Part shown: one piece after another, positions 50,087 to 59,751 of the stretch
Numbering within the stretch: position 1 is the first letter of the stretch
How the letters are laid out: each line of letters opens with the position of its first letter
Assembly: GCA_016926255.1 (NCBI GenBank)
Contig: JAFGOY010000005.1
Location: 85,459-149,458, forward strand
Length of the DNA stretch: 64,000 bases
Reading direction: 5' to 3'
DNA from: Anaerolineae bacterium
GTDB lineage: Bacteria > Chloroflexota > Anaerolineae > Aggregatilineales > UBA3940
Notes under the pieces: generated by a model
Seen by the model: only the letters and a program-made list of their open reading frames with translations
What the model was told of the DNA's origin: nothing
Database searches by the model: none
Made by a program: the position numbers and the translations under genes

Positions 50087-50152
50087 GATGTCCTGTATAT
50101 TGCCTCGTCAAACGGATGTCCGGTTTTCTGGTTACTGGCAAATCACCGCCCT

Positions 50153-51313
50153 TTACGGCTCGGTGACCAAACTATCGAACCCAATCGGCACGATCTCGAA
50201 CCAGGTGTTCCCCGGTCTGAAATACAGCACCTCGCCCGATGTCGTCGTGAACTGGAGCATCTGCTCCGGGTCGTTTCGAGTCCACCACCCCTCGATCCGC
50301 TGCCCATCCCTGAACAGCGACGCCGGGCCTTCGCCCCATAACTGGATTTCAATCGACCACAGTCCGTTGTAGCTGTCTTCCAGGATGTCGGTATCGACGT
50401 GCATTGCAGCGACGGCGATCACATTCGATGCGGTGAGTTGTTCACCGGTCAGGTAGTCGATATGCGGTTCACCGGCCAGCGTGCGCTGGTACAACCCCGT
50501 CGAAGAATTGTAGTCCCAACGAACTTCCATCATGCTGGTGCTGAAATCGATCTCCACCGCTGATGCAGGCGTGCCACCCGCGTTCAGCTGGGCGCGAAAA
50601 GCCATCCCCGGCGTCAGGTCGGGCGGCAAGTTGACGCCCTTCTCGCTCGCCAGCGCCCAGATTTCTTCCGGCTGGGCGAACATCGTATGCTCCAGCGCCA
50701 GCCCTTCCCGCTGAATCCGCACCAGGTACGGATCGCCATAGACATCCCCGGAGAAGTTGCGATTTCGCCAGTTCACCTCGGCGAGGCGCAGCGCAACGCC
50801 ATGGCTGAAGCCCGAACAGGAAAAGATCGTATCGAACATCCGCACGATCTCGAAGTCGATCAGCCGACCACTCCGCACCGACCCGACCAGATCGGGAGCC
50901 TGGCTGTAGAAAATCGACGTGAAGCGCGTCACGCCGCCTTCTGTGTAATGTTCGAAGATAATGTCGGCATAGCTCAACCCCGACTGTGGGCGGGCCAGTG
51001 GATCGTTCGAGACTTTGATCGCCAGCGGTGACCGGTTCAACACGTTAATGTCACTCACCGGCATCCCGGTCAGTGGGTTGACGTCCGCCGGGTAGCTGTC
51101 GGGGCCGTACGGCCCTTCAGGGATCGGGAAGGGGGTTGCAGCAGCAACAACGACCGGTTCCGGTGTCGCCGTGACCTCGCCTGTATCGAGCGGGCCGCCG
51201 GGCGTGCGGGTCGGGGTCGGGGTGAGCACCGGCTCCGATTGGCAGGCGGTCAGGGCCATCATGCAGCCTACAATCAGGCTGATTGTCAGTATCACAAATT
51301 CAAGACGGCGCAT
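50153..51313 (-). CDS. DUF3048-family lipoprotein (YerB-like), copy 1
   Basis: 386 residues with lipobox MALTACQS, a TPTPTRTP spacer and the DUF3048 core (NPLTGMPVSDINVLNRSPLAI; RPQSGLSYADIIFEHYTEGG; VGSVRSGRLIDFEI). It aligns throughout with the following gene; the spacing of 66 nt suggests a tandem duplication in one operon. A cysteine in FSCSGFSHG replaces a Ser/Ala region in the paralogue. Function unknown. Confidence 0.88.
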   Translation of the reverse strand: MRRLEFVILTISLIVGCMMALTACQSEPVLTPTPTRTPGGPLDTGEVTATPEPVVVAAATPFPIPEGPYGPDSYPADVNPLTGMPVSDINVLNRSPLAIKVSNDPLARPQSGLSYADIIFEHYTEGGVTRFTSIFYSQAPDLVGSVRSGRLIDFEIVRMFDTIFSCSGFSHGVALRLAEVNWRNRNFSGDVYGDPYLVRIQREGLALEHTMFAQPEEIWALASEKGVNLPPDLTPGMAFRAQLNAGGTPASAVEIDFSTSMMEVRWDYNSSTGLYQRTLAGEPHIDYLTGEQLTASNVIAVAAMHVDTDILEDSYNGLWSIEIQLWGEGPASLFRDGQRIEGWWTRNDPEQMLQFTTTSGEVLYFRPGNTWFEIVPIGFDSLVTEP

Positions 51314-51443
51314 TCCGTCCAGCTCCTCATCGATAACGATCGTTCAGTCTGGCCAACGGCCAGCGCTGAAAAATTATACCACGTGGTTTTCGGCTTTGGG
51401 CATAGTACTTTGATGACGAATCAACTACGCCCAACCAGCGATC

Positions 51444-51468
51444 AAAAAGAGCGCGGCAGGCACCGCGC
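51444..51468 (-). terminator. Intrinsic terminator of the sugar-kinase operon
   Basis: On the minus strand GCGCGG-TGCCTG-CCGCGC is followed by TCTTTTTG, 23 nt after the stop of the kinase-nucleotidyltransferase gene. Confidence 0.85.
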
Positions 51469-51490
51469 CCCATTACCGGCAACTATCACC

Positions 51491-53410
51491 CTACTTCCGG
51501 AACGTCCGCAATGTCTCCAGGTAATAATCTGGCAGGCCGATATCGAAGCGCTTCCCGTCGACCATCAATCCCAGGAACCCGTCTTCCTGTCGCAGCCGGT
51601 CGAGCGTTGAGGTGAGTTGAAACTCCCCACCCTCGCGCACGTTGTGCTTGATATGCTCTTCCAGGTAGTCGAATATCTGCGGTTTGATGATGTACTGGCC
51701 AAACACGGTCAGGTATTCATCTTTCGGTAGCCCGGCGACCTGCAGATTGGTGCGTGCGTAGTCGACGGTCGGCTTCTCGGCGAACTCGGTGATGTTGAGT
51801 ACTTCCTGGTCTTCCACCCAGACACCGGTCACCGTTCCGAAGTTGGCAATCGCCTTCTCCGGCGTACGGCGCAGCCCGATCACGCTCAAGCCGTGTCTCT
51901 GGTAGGCTTCGACCAGTTGCCGGGCGCAGGAGCGTTCCGACTCGGAGCGATAGATATGATCGCCCAGCATCAGCAGGAACGGTTCGTCGCCAATCACTTC
52001 TTTCGCGCAGTAAACCGCGTGCCCGAAGCCCTCTTGGTTGGTCTGAACAATGAACTTCACCCGCCGCCCGATTTCCAGCAGTTGTTTGGCGACCTGCTGG
52101 TTGGACGGCGAAAGTTTGTTGTAGTTTTCGATGGATACCTGCACGTTGAAGAAGCGGCGGAAGTCCTCCATATCGTCCTCCTGGACGATGATGAACACCT
52201 CCTCGATCCCCGCGTCAAGTGCCTCCTCGACGATCAGCAGAATCGCGGGCTTGGCGACCCCGTCCCGGTCAATAATCGGGAACAGTTCCTTCTTGGTCGC
52301 CTTCGTCGCCGGGAACAATCGCGTCCCGAAGCCTGCCGCCGGGATCACCGCCTTGCGGACCTTCGGGCTGGGTTGCAGTGTCAGCTTCAAACAGCTCATC
52401 CCCAGGTCGCGCTCAAGGATTTCGACCACCGCCTGTTGATCGTCTTCCGAATGGCAGATGAACTGAGCCGTTCCATCCCCCTGCGATCCGACTCCCTTCC
52501 CGCCGAGCACGTGCGGTCGAAGGGGTTCGTAATCCAGCACTTCGTGCAGCATCGGCGCGGTGAGTTCTTCCCGGCAGGCGGGTATCGCATAACGGTCGAA
52601 GAAATCCTGTGCCTCCCCCATCAGGCAGCCCAGCCGCTCCCGGTCCGAGTCGACAAGCGCCTCGACCGCTTGCTGGACGATGCGCTTGTTGATCGGCCCC
52701 AGTAGTTCCTGTACCCCCCGCTCGACTTCATTCTCGGCGAATGGGTAGGCACGGTTCAGCCGGGCCAGGATTTCCATCGTGTCTTTCTGCGCGTTCAGGT
52801 CGACGAGTACGAAGTGAAGGTCTTTCTGTGCCTGTAGCTCGTTCGTCTCCAGCCGGTCGCCGTCGAATATCATCAGCACCGGGCGATTACCAAATGCACA
52901 GCCCTGATCCATCCGGCCACACCGCGAAGGCGTCGTGACCTCGCCCTGGTAAGCGATCTCCATTTCGCCCCGGATCGTCATCTTCAGATCGTAGACCCGG
53001 TTGAAGGCGCGGGCCGCCAGCACACAGATCGCCGCGCTCGATGAAAGCCCCTTCCTGATCGGCAGATCGGTTTTGTAGTTGTCGATCACCAACCCGCGAA
53101 CGTGGTAATGGGTCATTACCTGGTAAGCCACCCCCGCGATGTAGCTCCAGAAGCCGCCCTCTCTCGCGACTTCTAGCAGCGTGTTGGCATCCATCGGGAT
53201 TTCATGCGGGCCAACCCGTTCTCCATCGTTCGTTGTCGAAGTCAGAACCAGTGCGTTGGGATGCGGCTCGACGGTCGCCCATATCCCCTGGTTCGTCCCG
53301 GCGATCAGCGCATATCCCTGTTCGATGTCGGCGTTGATGCGGCGATAGCCACCGGCCCAGTCTGAATGCTCACCGAACAGACAGATTCGTCCTGGCACAA
53401 AAAGTTTCAC
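51491..53410 (-). CDS. Fusion: GHMP sugar kinase + GalU-like sugar-1-phosphate nucleotidyltransferase
   Basis: 639 residues in one frame. Residues 1-345 are a GHMP-type sugar kinase: PGRICLFGEHSDWAGG (sugar binding), PIRKGLSSSAAICVLA (phosphate loop) and GRMDQGCAFG (catalytic Asp). Residues about 350-639 are a UDP-glucose-pyrophosphorylase-like domain: IPAAGFGTRLFPATKATKKE, LLMLGDHIY, ITEFAEKP and GGEFQLTSTLD. Together these would phosphorylate a free sugar at C1 and then make the NDP-sugar, as in a salvage pathway. It follows a galactokinase homologue by 33 nt. The sugar could be galactose, arabinose, a uronic acid or another; the family does not settle it. Confidence 0.88.
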   Translation of the reverse strand: MKLFVPGRICLFGEHSDWAGGYRRINADIEQGYALIAGTNQGIWATVEPHPNALVLTSTTNDGERVGPHEIPMDANTLLEVAREGGFWSYIAGVAYQVMTHYHVRGLVIDNYKTDLPIRKGLSSSAAICVLAARAFNRVYDLKMTIRGEMEIAYQGEVTTPSRCGRMDQGCAFGNRPVLMIFDGDRLETNELQAQKDLHFVLVDLNAQKDTMEILARLNRAYPFAENEVERGVQELLGPINKRIVQQAVEALVDSDRERLGCLMGEAQDFFDRYAIPACREELTAPMLHEVLDYEPLRPHVLGGKGVGSQGDGTAQFICHSEDDQQAVVEILERDLGMSCLKLTLQPSPKVRKAVIPAAGFGTRLFPATKATKKELFPIIDRDGVAKPAILLIVEEALDAGIEEVFIIVQEDDMEDFRRFFNVQVSIENYNKLSPSNQQVAKQLLEIGRRVKFIVQTNQEGFGHAVYCAKEVIGDEPFLLMLGDHIYRSESERSCARQLVEAYQRHGLSVIGLRRTPEKAIANFGTVTGVWVEDQEVLNITEFAEKPTVDYARTNLQVAGLPKDEYLTVFGQYIIKPQIFDYLEEHIKHNVREGGEFQLTSTLDRLRQEDGFLGLMVDGKRFDIGLPDYYLETLRTFRK

Positions 53411-53443
53411 GTTCTTCTCCTCACGATTTTTAACTGTGGGTCT

Positions 53444-54652
53444 TTAATCCTGCACCGAGACCACCTGCGTTCCATCCGCTGCGGTGAACTGGTAAAAGGT
53501 GGGGGTTAACCCGGTCGATTCAAAATACCCCGTCTCGACCGTTTTTATAAAATCGTCCACGCCATCAGCTCGCACCAGGAAAAGCAGACTCCCCGCCCAG
53601 CCATCGCCAAGCACACGACCGCCCAGCCGCGCCGGGTGATCCTGCCCGGCCAGCCACATGGCGTCAAGTTCAGGGCTGCTCACATCGAGCAGGTCGCGCG
53701 CGCTGATGTATGACTGATCCATCAGTTCACCCAGGATTTCCACTTCCCCGACCTGCAGCGCCCGCGTCCCGGCCTGCACCCGCTCATTTTCCTCGATGAT
53801 ATGCTGCGCCCGCTGCCGGGCCGGTTCCGGTATCTCTTCTGCATATTCCTGAAACTGCTCGATGCTCACGTCACGCAGCGCCCTCACGCCCGGAATATAG
53901 CGCTGTAAGGCAGTGGTCGCTTCCCGGCTTTCCAGGAACCGTTGTTCATAGCCGTTGTTTCCCGCCGAAAGCCTCGTACCTGTATCGGCTACCACCAGCA
54001 CGATATCGCCCGGCAGCCCAATCGACTTCCATTCATACGTCCGGCAGTCGAACAGCAGCACATGTCCTCTGCGCCCAAACAGGCAGGCAAATTGATCTTT
54101 CAGCCCTGCCCGCAAACCGATATATCGGCTCTCGGCCCGCTGGCATAATACCGCCAGCTCCATCTTTTCGATCTCCCACCCGGTGATGTGTGCCCAGGCT
54201 GTCGCGTAGGCCGTCTCAACCGCCGCCGACGATGCCAGCCCTGCTCCAATCGGTATCTGGCTGGAGATCGCCAACCGGCTGCCCGGTGTCGCCAGCCCCG
54301 CTTCCTGAAGGCTCCAGGCGACCCCTGCGGCATACTTCGACCAGTCAGGCAGTTCTTCACCGGTCAATGTCGTTTTCTCATCGAGCTCGGTCAGCCGGAA
54401 AGCTACTTCTTCATTACCCATATCCAGTGCCCGGACGATCACCAGTGTCGCAGGCATTTTTTTGACGGCCAGCCACGCGTAGCGATTGATCGCCGCCGAG
54501 AGCACCCAGCCGTCATTATAATCGGTGTGACACCCCAGCAGTTCAACACGTCCGGGAGCGCGGACCATGAAATCAGGCCGGGAGTTAAACGTCTCTTCGA
54601 CGTTGATCATCATCTCCACAGGGGGACGTGCGCTCAACTGTTTGGTGCTCAT
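53444..54652 (-). CDS. Galactokinase homologue with altered sugar-binding motif
   Basis: 402 residues of the GalK type, cytoplasmic. The order of GHMP motifs is right: APGRVELLGCHTDYNDG, PIGAGLASSAAVETAYA, LKDQFACLFG (the catalytic Asp) and LGGRVLGDGWAGSLLFLV. Yet the canonical GRVNLIGEHTDYN is changed: the Glu before His, which contacts the sugar, is Cys, and Asn is Glu. The phosphate chemistry should persist, but sugar specificity may differ from galactose. It is likely cotranscribed with the kinase-nucleotidyltransferase fusion downstream, whose own motif keeps GEHSD. Confidence 0.85.
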   Translation of the reverse strand: MSTKQLSARPPVEMMINVEETFNSRPDFMVRAPGRVELLGCHTDYNDGWVLSAAINRYAWLAVKKMPATLVIVRALDMGNEEVAFRLTELDEKTTLTGEELPDWSKYAAGVAWSLQEAGLATPGSRLAISSQIPIGAGLASSAAVETAYATAWAHITGWEIEKMELAVLCQRAESRYIGLRAGLKDQFACLFGRRGHVLLFDCRTYEWKSIGLPGDIVLVVADTGTRLSAGNNGYEQRFLESREATTALQRYIPGVRALRDVSIEQFQEYAEEIPEPARQRAQHIIEENERVQAGTRALQVGEVEILGELMDQSYISARDLLDVSSPELDAMWLAGQDHPARLGGRVLGDGWAGSLLFLVRADGVDDFIKTVETGYFESTGLTPTFYQFTAADGTQVVSVQD

Positions 54653-54721
54653 TTATGTTTTCCTTAAAACAATTCCATTAAGTATCTGTCCGATTTGGTT
54701 TTCGGATAGGTTATTTATCGT

Positions 54722-55366
54722 TTACTTCACCCTGATCGCCGTCCCGATGCCATCGCCCACCGGGATGATCGTTCCCAGCAGGCGCGGGTCGTTTGCCAGC
54801 CGCTCGTTGAACTGCTTCATTGCGATCACGTCCGGTCGATTCTGCGCCTCCGGATTGACGACATTCCCTCTCCGGAACGTATTGTGGGCCATCACTAACC
54901 CGCCTACTCGGAGATTCTCGACCGCCCAGGCCAGGTAATCCGGGTAGCCGGTCTTGTCGGCGTCGATGAACACGGCATCGAAAGGACCCAGCCCTTCGAT
55001 TTCCACCAGGGTCGCCATCGCCGGGCCGACCCGTATTTCCACCCGGTCGCCCACCCCAGCCTTTTCGAAGACTTCCCGTGCGGCTTCGGCATGTTCCTCT
55101 TCGATCTCCAATGAAATCAGGCGGCCATCTTCCGGCAGCGCACGCGCCATCCAGGTGCCGCTGTACCCTGCCAGTGTTCCGATCTCGACCACTTTCTTTG
55201 CGCCGACCGCCATCAGCATCAATTGTAAAATACGCCCTTCTTCAGGGCGGATGTTGATCTGGGGGATGCCGCGTTCGATGCTCAGCGTCTTTGACCGTCT
55301 CAGCGCCTCGTCCTCGACGGCGTAGAGTTCTCGAACATACTCGACCAGCTTTTCCTGAATCGTCAT
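54722..55366 (-). CDS. Class I SAM-dependent O-methyltransferase (catechol/caffeoyl-CoA type)
   Basis: 214 residues. The Methyltransf_3 plan is complete: KKVVEIGTLAGYSGTWMARALP, LISLEIEEEHAEAAREVFEKAG, FDAVFIDADKTGYPDYL (metal ligands) and GGLVMAHNTFRRG, and the typical C-terminal RLLGTIIPVGDGIGTAI. Such enzymes methylate catechol-like or CoA-bound hydroxyls with Mg. The TADN usually seen after the metal site is HNT here. The substrate is unknown. Confidence 0.9.
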   Translation of the reverse strand: MTIQEKLVEYVRELYAVEDEALRRSKTLSIERGIPQINIRPEEGRILQLMLMAVGAKKVVEIGTLAGYSGTWMARALPEDGRLISLEIEEEHAEAAREVFEKAGVGDRVEIRVGPAMATLVEIEGLGPFDAVFIDADKTGYPDYLAWAVENLRVGGLVMAHNTFRRGNVVNPEAQNRPDVIAMKQFNERLANDPRLLGTIIPVGDGIGTAIRVK

Positions 55367-55515
55367 TGATGCAGCGACTCTTTTCGATCTCTTGGCAATC
55401 TGCCCTTAAGTTAAGCCCAACGAAGGGCCGCTGTCAATGCCTACAGATTACAGGAATGTTCCATTCTGAGAAGGTTTCTAAAAGTTCCGTTCCGATGTCC
55501 AAAAACGTGGTTTTT

Positions 55516-58392
55516 CTAATCGACTGTAACGGTCACAATCGTAGCCGAATTGTCTGGCACCGGTGCCCCCGTTTTGTCGGTTACCGGCACCCGCACAACT
55601 GTATCGTGCAGCCCCAGGTTGAGTGAGTATTCCCCCGCCGGGAGATCGGGCGGCAGTTCCAGGTGATACGTATCAACCAGCCGGTCGCCTGCTCGCCAGA
55701 CGCCGGTTGGAAACACCCCCTCCATCGGGAAGCCATCACCCTGTGCGACAAGTGTCCCGCTTTCGTCGAGGACGTGGAGAAAGGTCAGGTAATCAGCGGG
55801 CGGCGTCCCGGCGACATCCCAGTAGACGGTCAGATCGAGCGCGCCGCCGTCCTGTTCGAGTGTCGCCCCGGCGAGAGTCGCCCAGCCACCGAAATTGTAA
55901 TCAAGTGGGATCGTCGCCTCCCCCTCCATCACGGCTGCTCTCTCCGCGATCCGCACCCTGACTATCAACAGGCTGTCGGACTCCCCACCGTTGATCGGCA
56001 GGCGGGTCAGCGTCTCTTTGTCATACACCCCCACCAACAGGTCGGTCGCCAGCGGCACAGGCGCATTCCGGTCAACCTCGATCATATATTCTTCTTTGAA
56101 AATCCGGTCGTTCCGCCAGTCGCTCGTCTGGTAATACTGGTAGGAAACCAGCCCGATCGGGATATCGCGCCGCCCCCATTCTTCGCCGTCCCGGTCAAGC
56201 AGCAGCAGAAACACCGAGTAATCCATGTCGATGGGTTTGAGTCGCTGCCAGTAGAATGTAATCAGGAACGGTTCGCCGGGATCGACGCCCTCCGCCCCCC
56301 GTTCGATTTCATAGCCCACCAGTCGAATCTGTTCGCCGAAGTCCACGTTAAGGGGGATCACCTCAGCGGGGAGCGCCTCCTCGCGCAGCAGTCGAGGCCG
56401 GGGCAGTGTTCGATTGGCCGCCCCCAGCAGCACCATCACCACCCCCACTCCCCCCGCAACCTTGAGCAGAGTCACCAGCCGAGCCCGGTCGATCTTCGGG
56501 CGCAGTGCATCGAACAGCGCCACCAGCGCAAAAGCCGCCAGTGGTACGATCCCCGGCGCGGTTGGCACCCGGATTCGAGATTCGGGCGTATACACCGTGA
56601 TCGTCCCCATCATCAGCAGCACGAACAGTCCCAGGTACCACGAGTCACGCCGCTTATCGACGACCGTCAGCACAAGCCCGGACAATCCCAGCGCCCCCAT
56701 GATCGCCCAGTTGAACGGCGCAAGTGTTCGCAGCACCCATGAGGCTTCAGTGCCGCTCGTCGCGTAGCTGAGGTTGGTCAGCCCTTCCTGAGGCTGCCAG
56801 AACATTCCCAGTTTATGCAGCATCAGCCCGATCCAGCGCCCCGGCTCCGCCCGCAGATCGTCAAAGAAAGCCCGGTAGTAATCTCCCCCGAGCAGCATCG
56901 CCGTCTGCCATGCTTGCGACGGGTTGTAGAACCCCGCCGAGTCGCGGTTGTTACCCTGATAGAAAGCTTGCGCCCCCAGCGGCGTTGAGAGGTAGTCGGC
57001 CCCAACACTCGCATTGTGCAGCGGGATCGGCAGGAAGACCAGCACGGTTACCACCACCAGTACCGCCGACATCAGCGCCGCCTTTCGACGCGAATCCGGC
57101 AGGAACAAGAACAACCACACCACCGCCAGCGGCAGGATCACCATCATGTTCTGGCGCAGCATCATCACCAATCCCAGCGATACGCCAGCGGTGATCACCG
57201 CTCCCCATGATGCCCGCTTCGTCAGGATCGCCATCTGCCAGATCAGCACCCCGGCAAAGAAGATCGCCGCGCACGCACTCAACAGCACGCCGCTGTAAAA
57301 CACATACGACGGGAAGATCGCCGTCAGCACCCCGGCCACCCAGCCCGCTCGCTCGTCGAATATCAGCCGGGCAGTGTCGTAGGCCATCAGCGCCAGCAGC
57401 GCCCCCATCAGGGTTGTCGCCAGCCGGACGGCCATCATCCCCGGCCCCATCAGCAGATGAAGGCCGTACAACACGTAAGACATTCCCGGCATCTTGTAGT
57501 AGCCACCGGTCGGCCAGGTACCGCGCATCAGTCCACGCGAATGGGATTCGAACGCCAAGTGATCGCTGCCCTGGGGCAGCATGTAGAACAGCGGATCGAC
57601 CGCCGCCCGCTGGGTGATATAGCCTGCGCGCAGCCCGTAAGCCGCCAGAAGCAGGATCAGCAGCCCCAGCACCAACCGCCAATCGATATCACCCTTCACC
57701 AGCCGCACGATCAGCGCCGCCGCCAGCCCGATCAACCCTAGGATAAGCACGCTCCACGCCGCGATCAGCGCTGCCCGCATTCGCATCGACCCGGCGATCA
57801 GGTCACCGCCAGGCATTGACGGAGTCAGCGCCCAGGCGGGCACCCGCCGCGCCACGCCGCCCGGTGTTTTCCACCACAGATCGAACAGCGCCCGCGCCGA
57901 CTGCTCCGGGTCATATTGATAGCTAATCTCGACCGGCACCGTGCCCCGTTCATGCTCGAATGTCACCGAGATGGTCCGCACCGCCCCCTTCTCCGACACA
58001 TCGATCAGTGTTTCCCCGTCGAGAGTCACCAACGCCCTGCCATCGGTTCGCAGCAAGAACGTGTAGTCGCCGTCACGTGGCAGCCAGATCGCCCCTTGCA
58101 TTGTGCCGCTGGCCGGTTCCGCCGGTCGGTAGATATCGTTGGCGTCGAGATAGGCCAGCCGGTTGCGGAACGGCTCGGAACTGGACGACGAGACGCGACC
58201 CACGTCGGTGATCAGACCGTGTGTATCGTCCACCTGGTCGATCAGGATCAGCCCGCCGAACCCGGCCAGAAGCAGAACAGCGCACAGCCACACCATGGCG
58301 CTGCTGCGAACAAATCGAATGAGTGACTTGGAGTTATGATCGGTCATCGGCTGGGGATTATCCTTGTGCTGGTTTCGAATATGTGACAACAT
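55516..58392 (-). CDS. Large GT-C glycosyltransferase-like protein with N-terminal PA14-like domain
   Basis: 958 residues. A membrane helix (MVWLCAVLLLAGFGGLILI) precedes an extracytoplasmic beta domain resembling PA14 (DYTFLLRTDGRALVTLDGE). About twelve helices follow with a PMT/ArnT-like core, including SHSRGLMRGTWPTGGYYKMPG in the first large loop and YDTARLIFDERAGWVAGVL. The C-terminal 280 residues are two beta-rich domains (VGYEIERGAEGVDPGEPFLITFYW; LAGATLEQDGGALDLTVYWD) separated by a linker. Probably transfers a lipid-linked sugar to a surface glycan or protein. ATG 58347 (MTDHNSK, with AAGGA 12 nt upstream) is an alternative start. Confidence 0.82.
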   Translation of the reverse strand: MLSHIRNQHKDNPQPMTDHNSKSLIRFVRSSAMVWLCAVLLLAGFGGLILIDQVDDTHGLITDVGRVSSSSSEPFRNRLAYLDANDIYRPAEPASGTMQGAIWLPRDGDYTFLLRTDGRALVTLDGETLIDVSEKGAVRTISVTFEHERGTVPVEISYQYDPEQSARALFDLWWKTPGGVARRVPAWALTPSMPGGDLIAGSMRMRAALIAAWSVLILGLIGLAAALIVRLVKGDIDWRLVLGLLILLLAAYGLRAGYITQRAAVDPLFYMLPQGSDHLAFESHSRGLMRGTWPTGGYYKMPGMSYVLYGLHLLMGPGMMAVRLATTLMGALLALMAYDTARLIFDERAGWVAGVLTAIFPSYVFYSGVLLSACAAIFFAGVLIWQMAILTKRASWGAVITAGVSLGLVMMLRQNMMVILPLAVVWLFLFLPDSRRKAALMSAVLVVVTVLVFLPIPLHNASVGADYLSTPLGAQAFYQGNNRDSAGFYNPSQAWQTAMLLGGDYYRAFFDDLRAEPGRWIGLMLHKLGMFWQPQEGLTNLSYATSGTEASWVLRTLAPFNWAIMGALGLSGLVLTVVDKRRDSWYLGLFVLLMMGTITVYTPESRIRVPTAPGIVPLAAFALVALFDALRPKIDRARLVTLLKVAGGVGVVMVLLGAANRTLPRPRLLREEALPAEVIPLNVDFGEQIRLVGYEIERGAEGVDPGEPFLITFYWQRLKPIDMDYSVFLLLLDRDGEEWGRRDIPIGLVSYQYYQTSDWRNDRIFKEEYMIEVDRNAPVPLATDLLVGVYDKETLTRLPINGGESDSLLIVRVRIAERAAVMEGEATIPLDYNFGGWATLAGATLEQDGGALDLTVYWDVAGTPPADYLTFLHVLDESGTLVAQGDGFPMEGVFPTGVWRAGDRLVDTYHLELPPDLPAGEYSLNLGLHDTVVRVPVTDKTGAPVPDNSATIVTVTVD

Positions 58393-58534
58393 CGAGCCGC
58401 GAAATGTTATAAGCTTCCCGGCGCGATACCGCCGTCTATTATATCGCCAACCCTTCTATCCGGGCACAAGACGGATTCCCTACGCGCCCGATACCCCGGT
58501 CGACAAAGCAAACGTAAAGTTGTAAACTTCCCCC

Positions 58535-59725
58535 ATGATCGAACAAACGCTCCCCCCGGACCCGGTAAAACGCCTGACAACCTACGCACAAATCGACCTC
58601 GACGCAGTCGCCGCCAATGTGCAGGCTCTCCGCGCGCATATAGGGCCTTCGGTCACCATGATCGCCGTCGTCAAGGCCAATGCCTACGGGCACGGCGCGA
58701 CGCAGATCGCCCGCACCGCCCTGGAGAACGGGGCCACCCGGCTGGCCGTTGGCCGCACCGACGAGGGCATCCAGCTTCGCCAGGAGGGGATCACCGCCCC
58801 GATTCTGAATCTCTGCTACACCGTCCCCGGTGAAGCCGAAATCCATGTCCGGCATGGCCTGATCGCCTCCGTCACCACCGTCGAAGCGGCGCAGGCGCTT
58901 TCCCGGCGGGCCGAGGCACTGGGTATCAATGCGGTGCTCCATGTCAAAGTCGATACCGGGATGGGGCGCTACGGCCTGCTCCCTGACCAGGTGATCCCGT
59001 TCCTCAGGCAGATCACCCCCCTGCCCGGCCTGGAGGTCGAGGGCATCTTTACCCATTTCTCCACCGCCGACGAACGCGACAAGACCTATTCATACGAGCA
59101 GTTGAAGAAATTCAACGCCGTCCTCGACAGGGTCAAAGAGGCGGGCTACGATTTCAAGCTGTGCCACGCCGCCAACAGCGCCGCCACTCTCGATCTACCT
59201 GAGGCACACTTCGATGCCGTCCGACCGGGCATCGCGCTCTATGGCCTGTATCCCTCCGCCGAAGTCAGCCGCGATGTACCGCTTCAACCGGCGCTGACCT
59301 TCAAGAGCCGCGCCGCCCGCGTCGAAACCCTGCCCGAAGGATCGAGCATCAGCTACGGGCGCACCTTCATCACGACGAAGCCGACCCGGATCGTGCTGGT
59401 TCCGGTCGGCTATGGCGACGGCTATTTCCGGATGCTCTCGAACCGGGGCATCGTCCTGATCAACGGGCAGCGCGCGCCCATCGCCGGGCGGGTCTGCATG
59501 GATCAGTTGATGGTCGATGCTTCCGGCGTCGATCAGGTCGAGCAGGATGACGAAGTCGTCCTGATCGGGAAACAGGGCGCAGAGGAGATCAGCGTCGAGG
59601 AGTTAGCAGGGCTGGCAAACACAATCAACTACGAGATCGTCACCACCCTCGCCCGCCGCCTGACCCGTGTATATGTCCAATCAGGCAAGGTCGTTGAGAT
59701 TTCGCATCTCGCCAACGGGGATTGA
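58535..59725 (+). CDS. alr: Alanine racemase
   Basis: 396 residues. A PLP-binding TIM barrel with the cofactor lysine in MIAVVKANAYGHG (about residue 46) and a C-terminal beta domain with the catalytic Tyr in SISYGRTF and GRVCMDQLMVD. It interconverts L- and D-alanine for peptidoglycan. The N-terminal ten residues are variable. A strong terminator follows. No ddl or mur gene is next to it. Confidence 0.96.
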   Translation: MIEQTLPPDPVKRLTTYAQIDLDAVAANVQALRAHIGPSVTMIAVVKANAYGHGATQIARTALENGATRLAVGRTDEGIQLRQEGITAPILNLCYTVPGEAEIHVRHGLIASVTTVEAAQALSRRAEALGINAVLHVKVDTGMGRYGLLPDQVIPFLRQITPLPGLEVEGIFTHFSTADERDKTYSYEQLKKFNAVLDRVKEAGYDFKLCHAANSAATLDLPEAHFDAVRPGIALYGLYPSAEVSRDVPLQPALTFKSRAARVETLPEGSSISYGRTFITTKPTRIVLVPVGYGDGYFRMLSNRGIVLINGQRAPIAGRVCMDQLMVDASGVDQVEQDDEVVLIGKQGAEEISVEELAGLANTINYEIVTTLARRLTRVYVQSGKVVEISHLANGD

Positions 59726-59751
59726 CCACTACCTGCTACTTATTCGGACTC

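Noticed and set aside
55663-56742. 359-residue plus-strand ORF opposite the large GT-C gene
   Set aside because: Antisense shadow with no motif and no ribosome-binding site.
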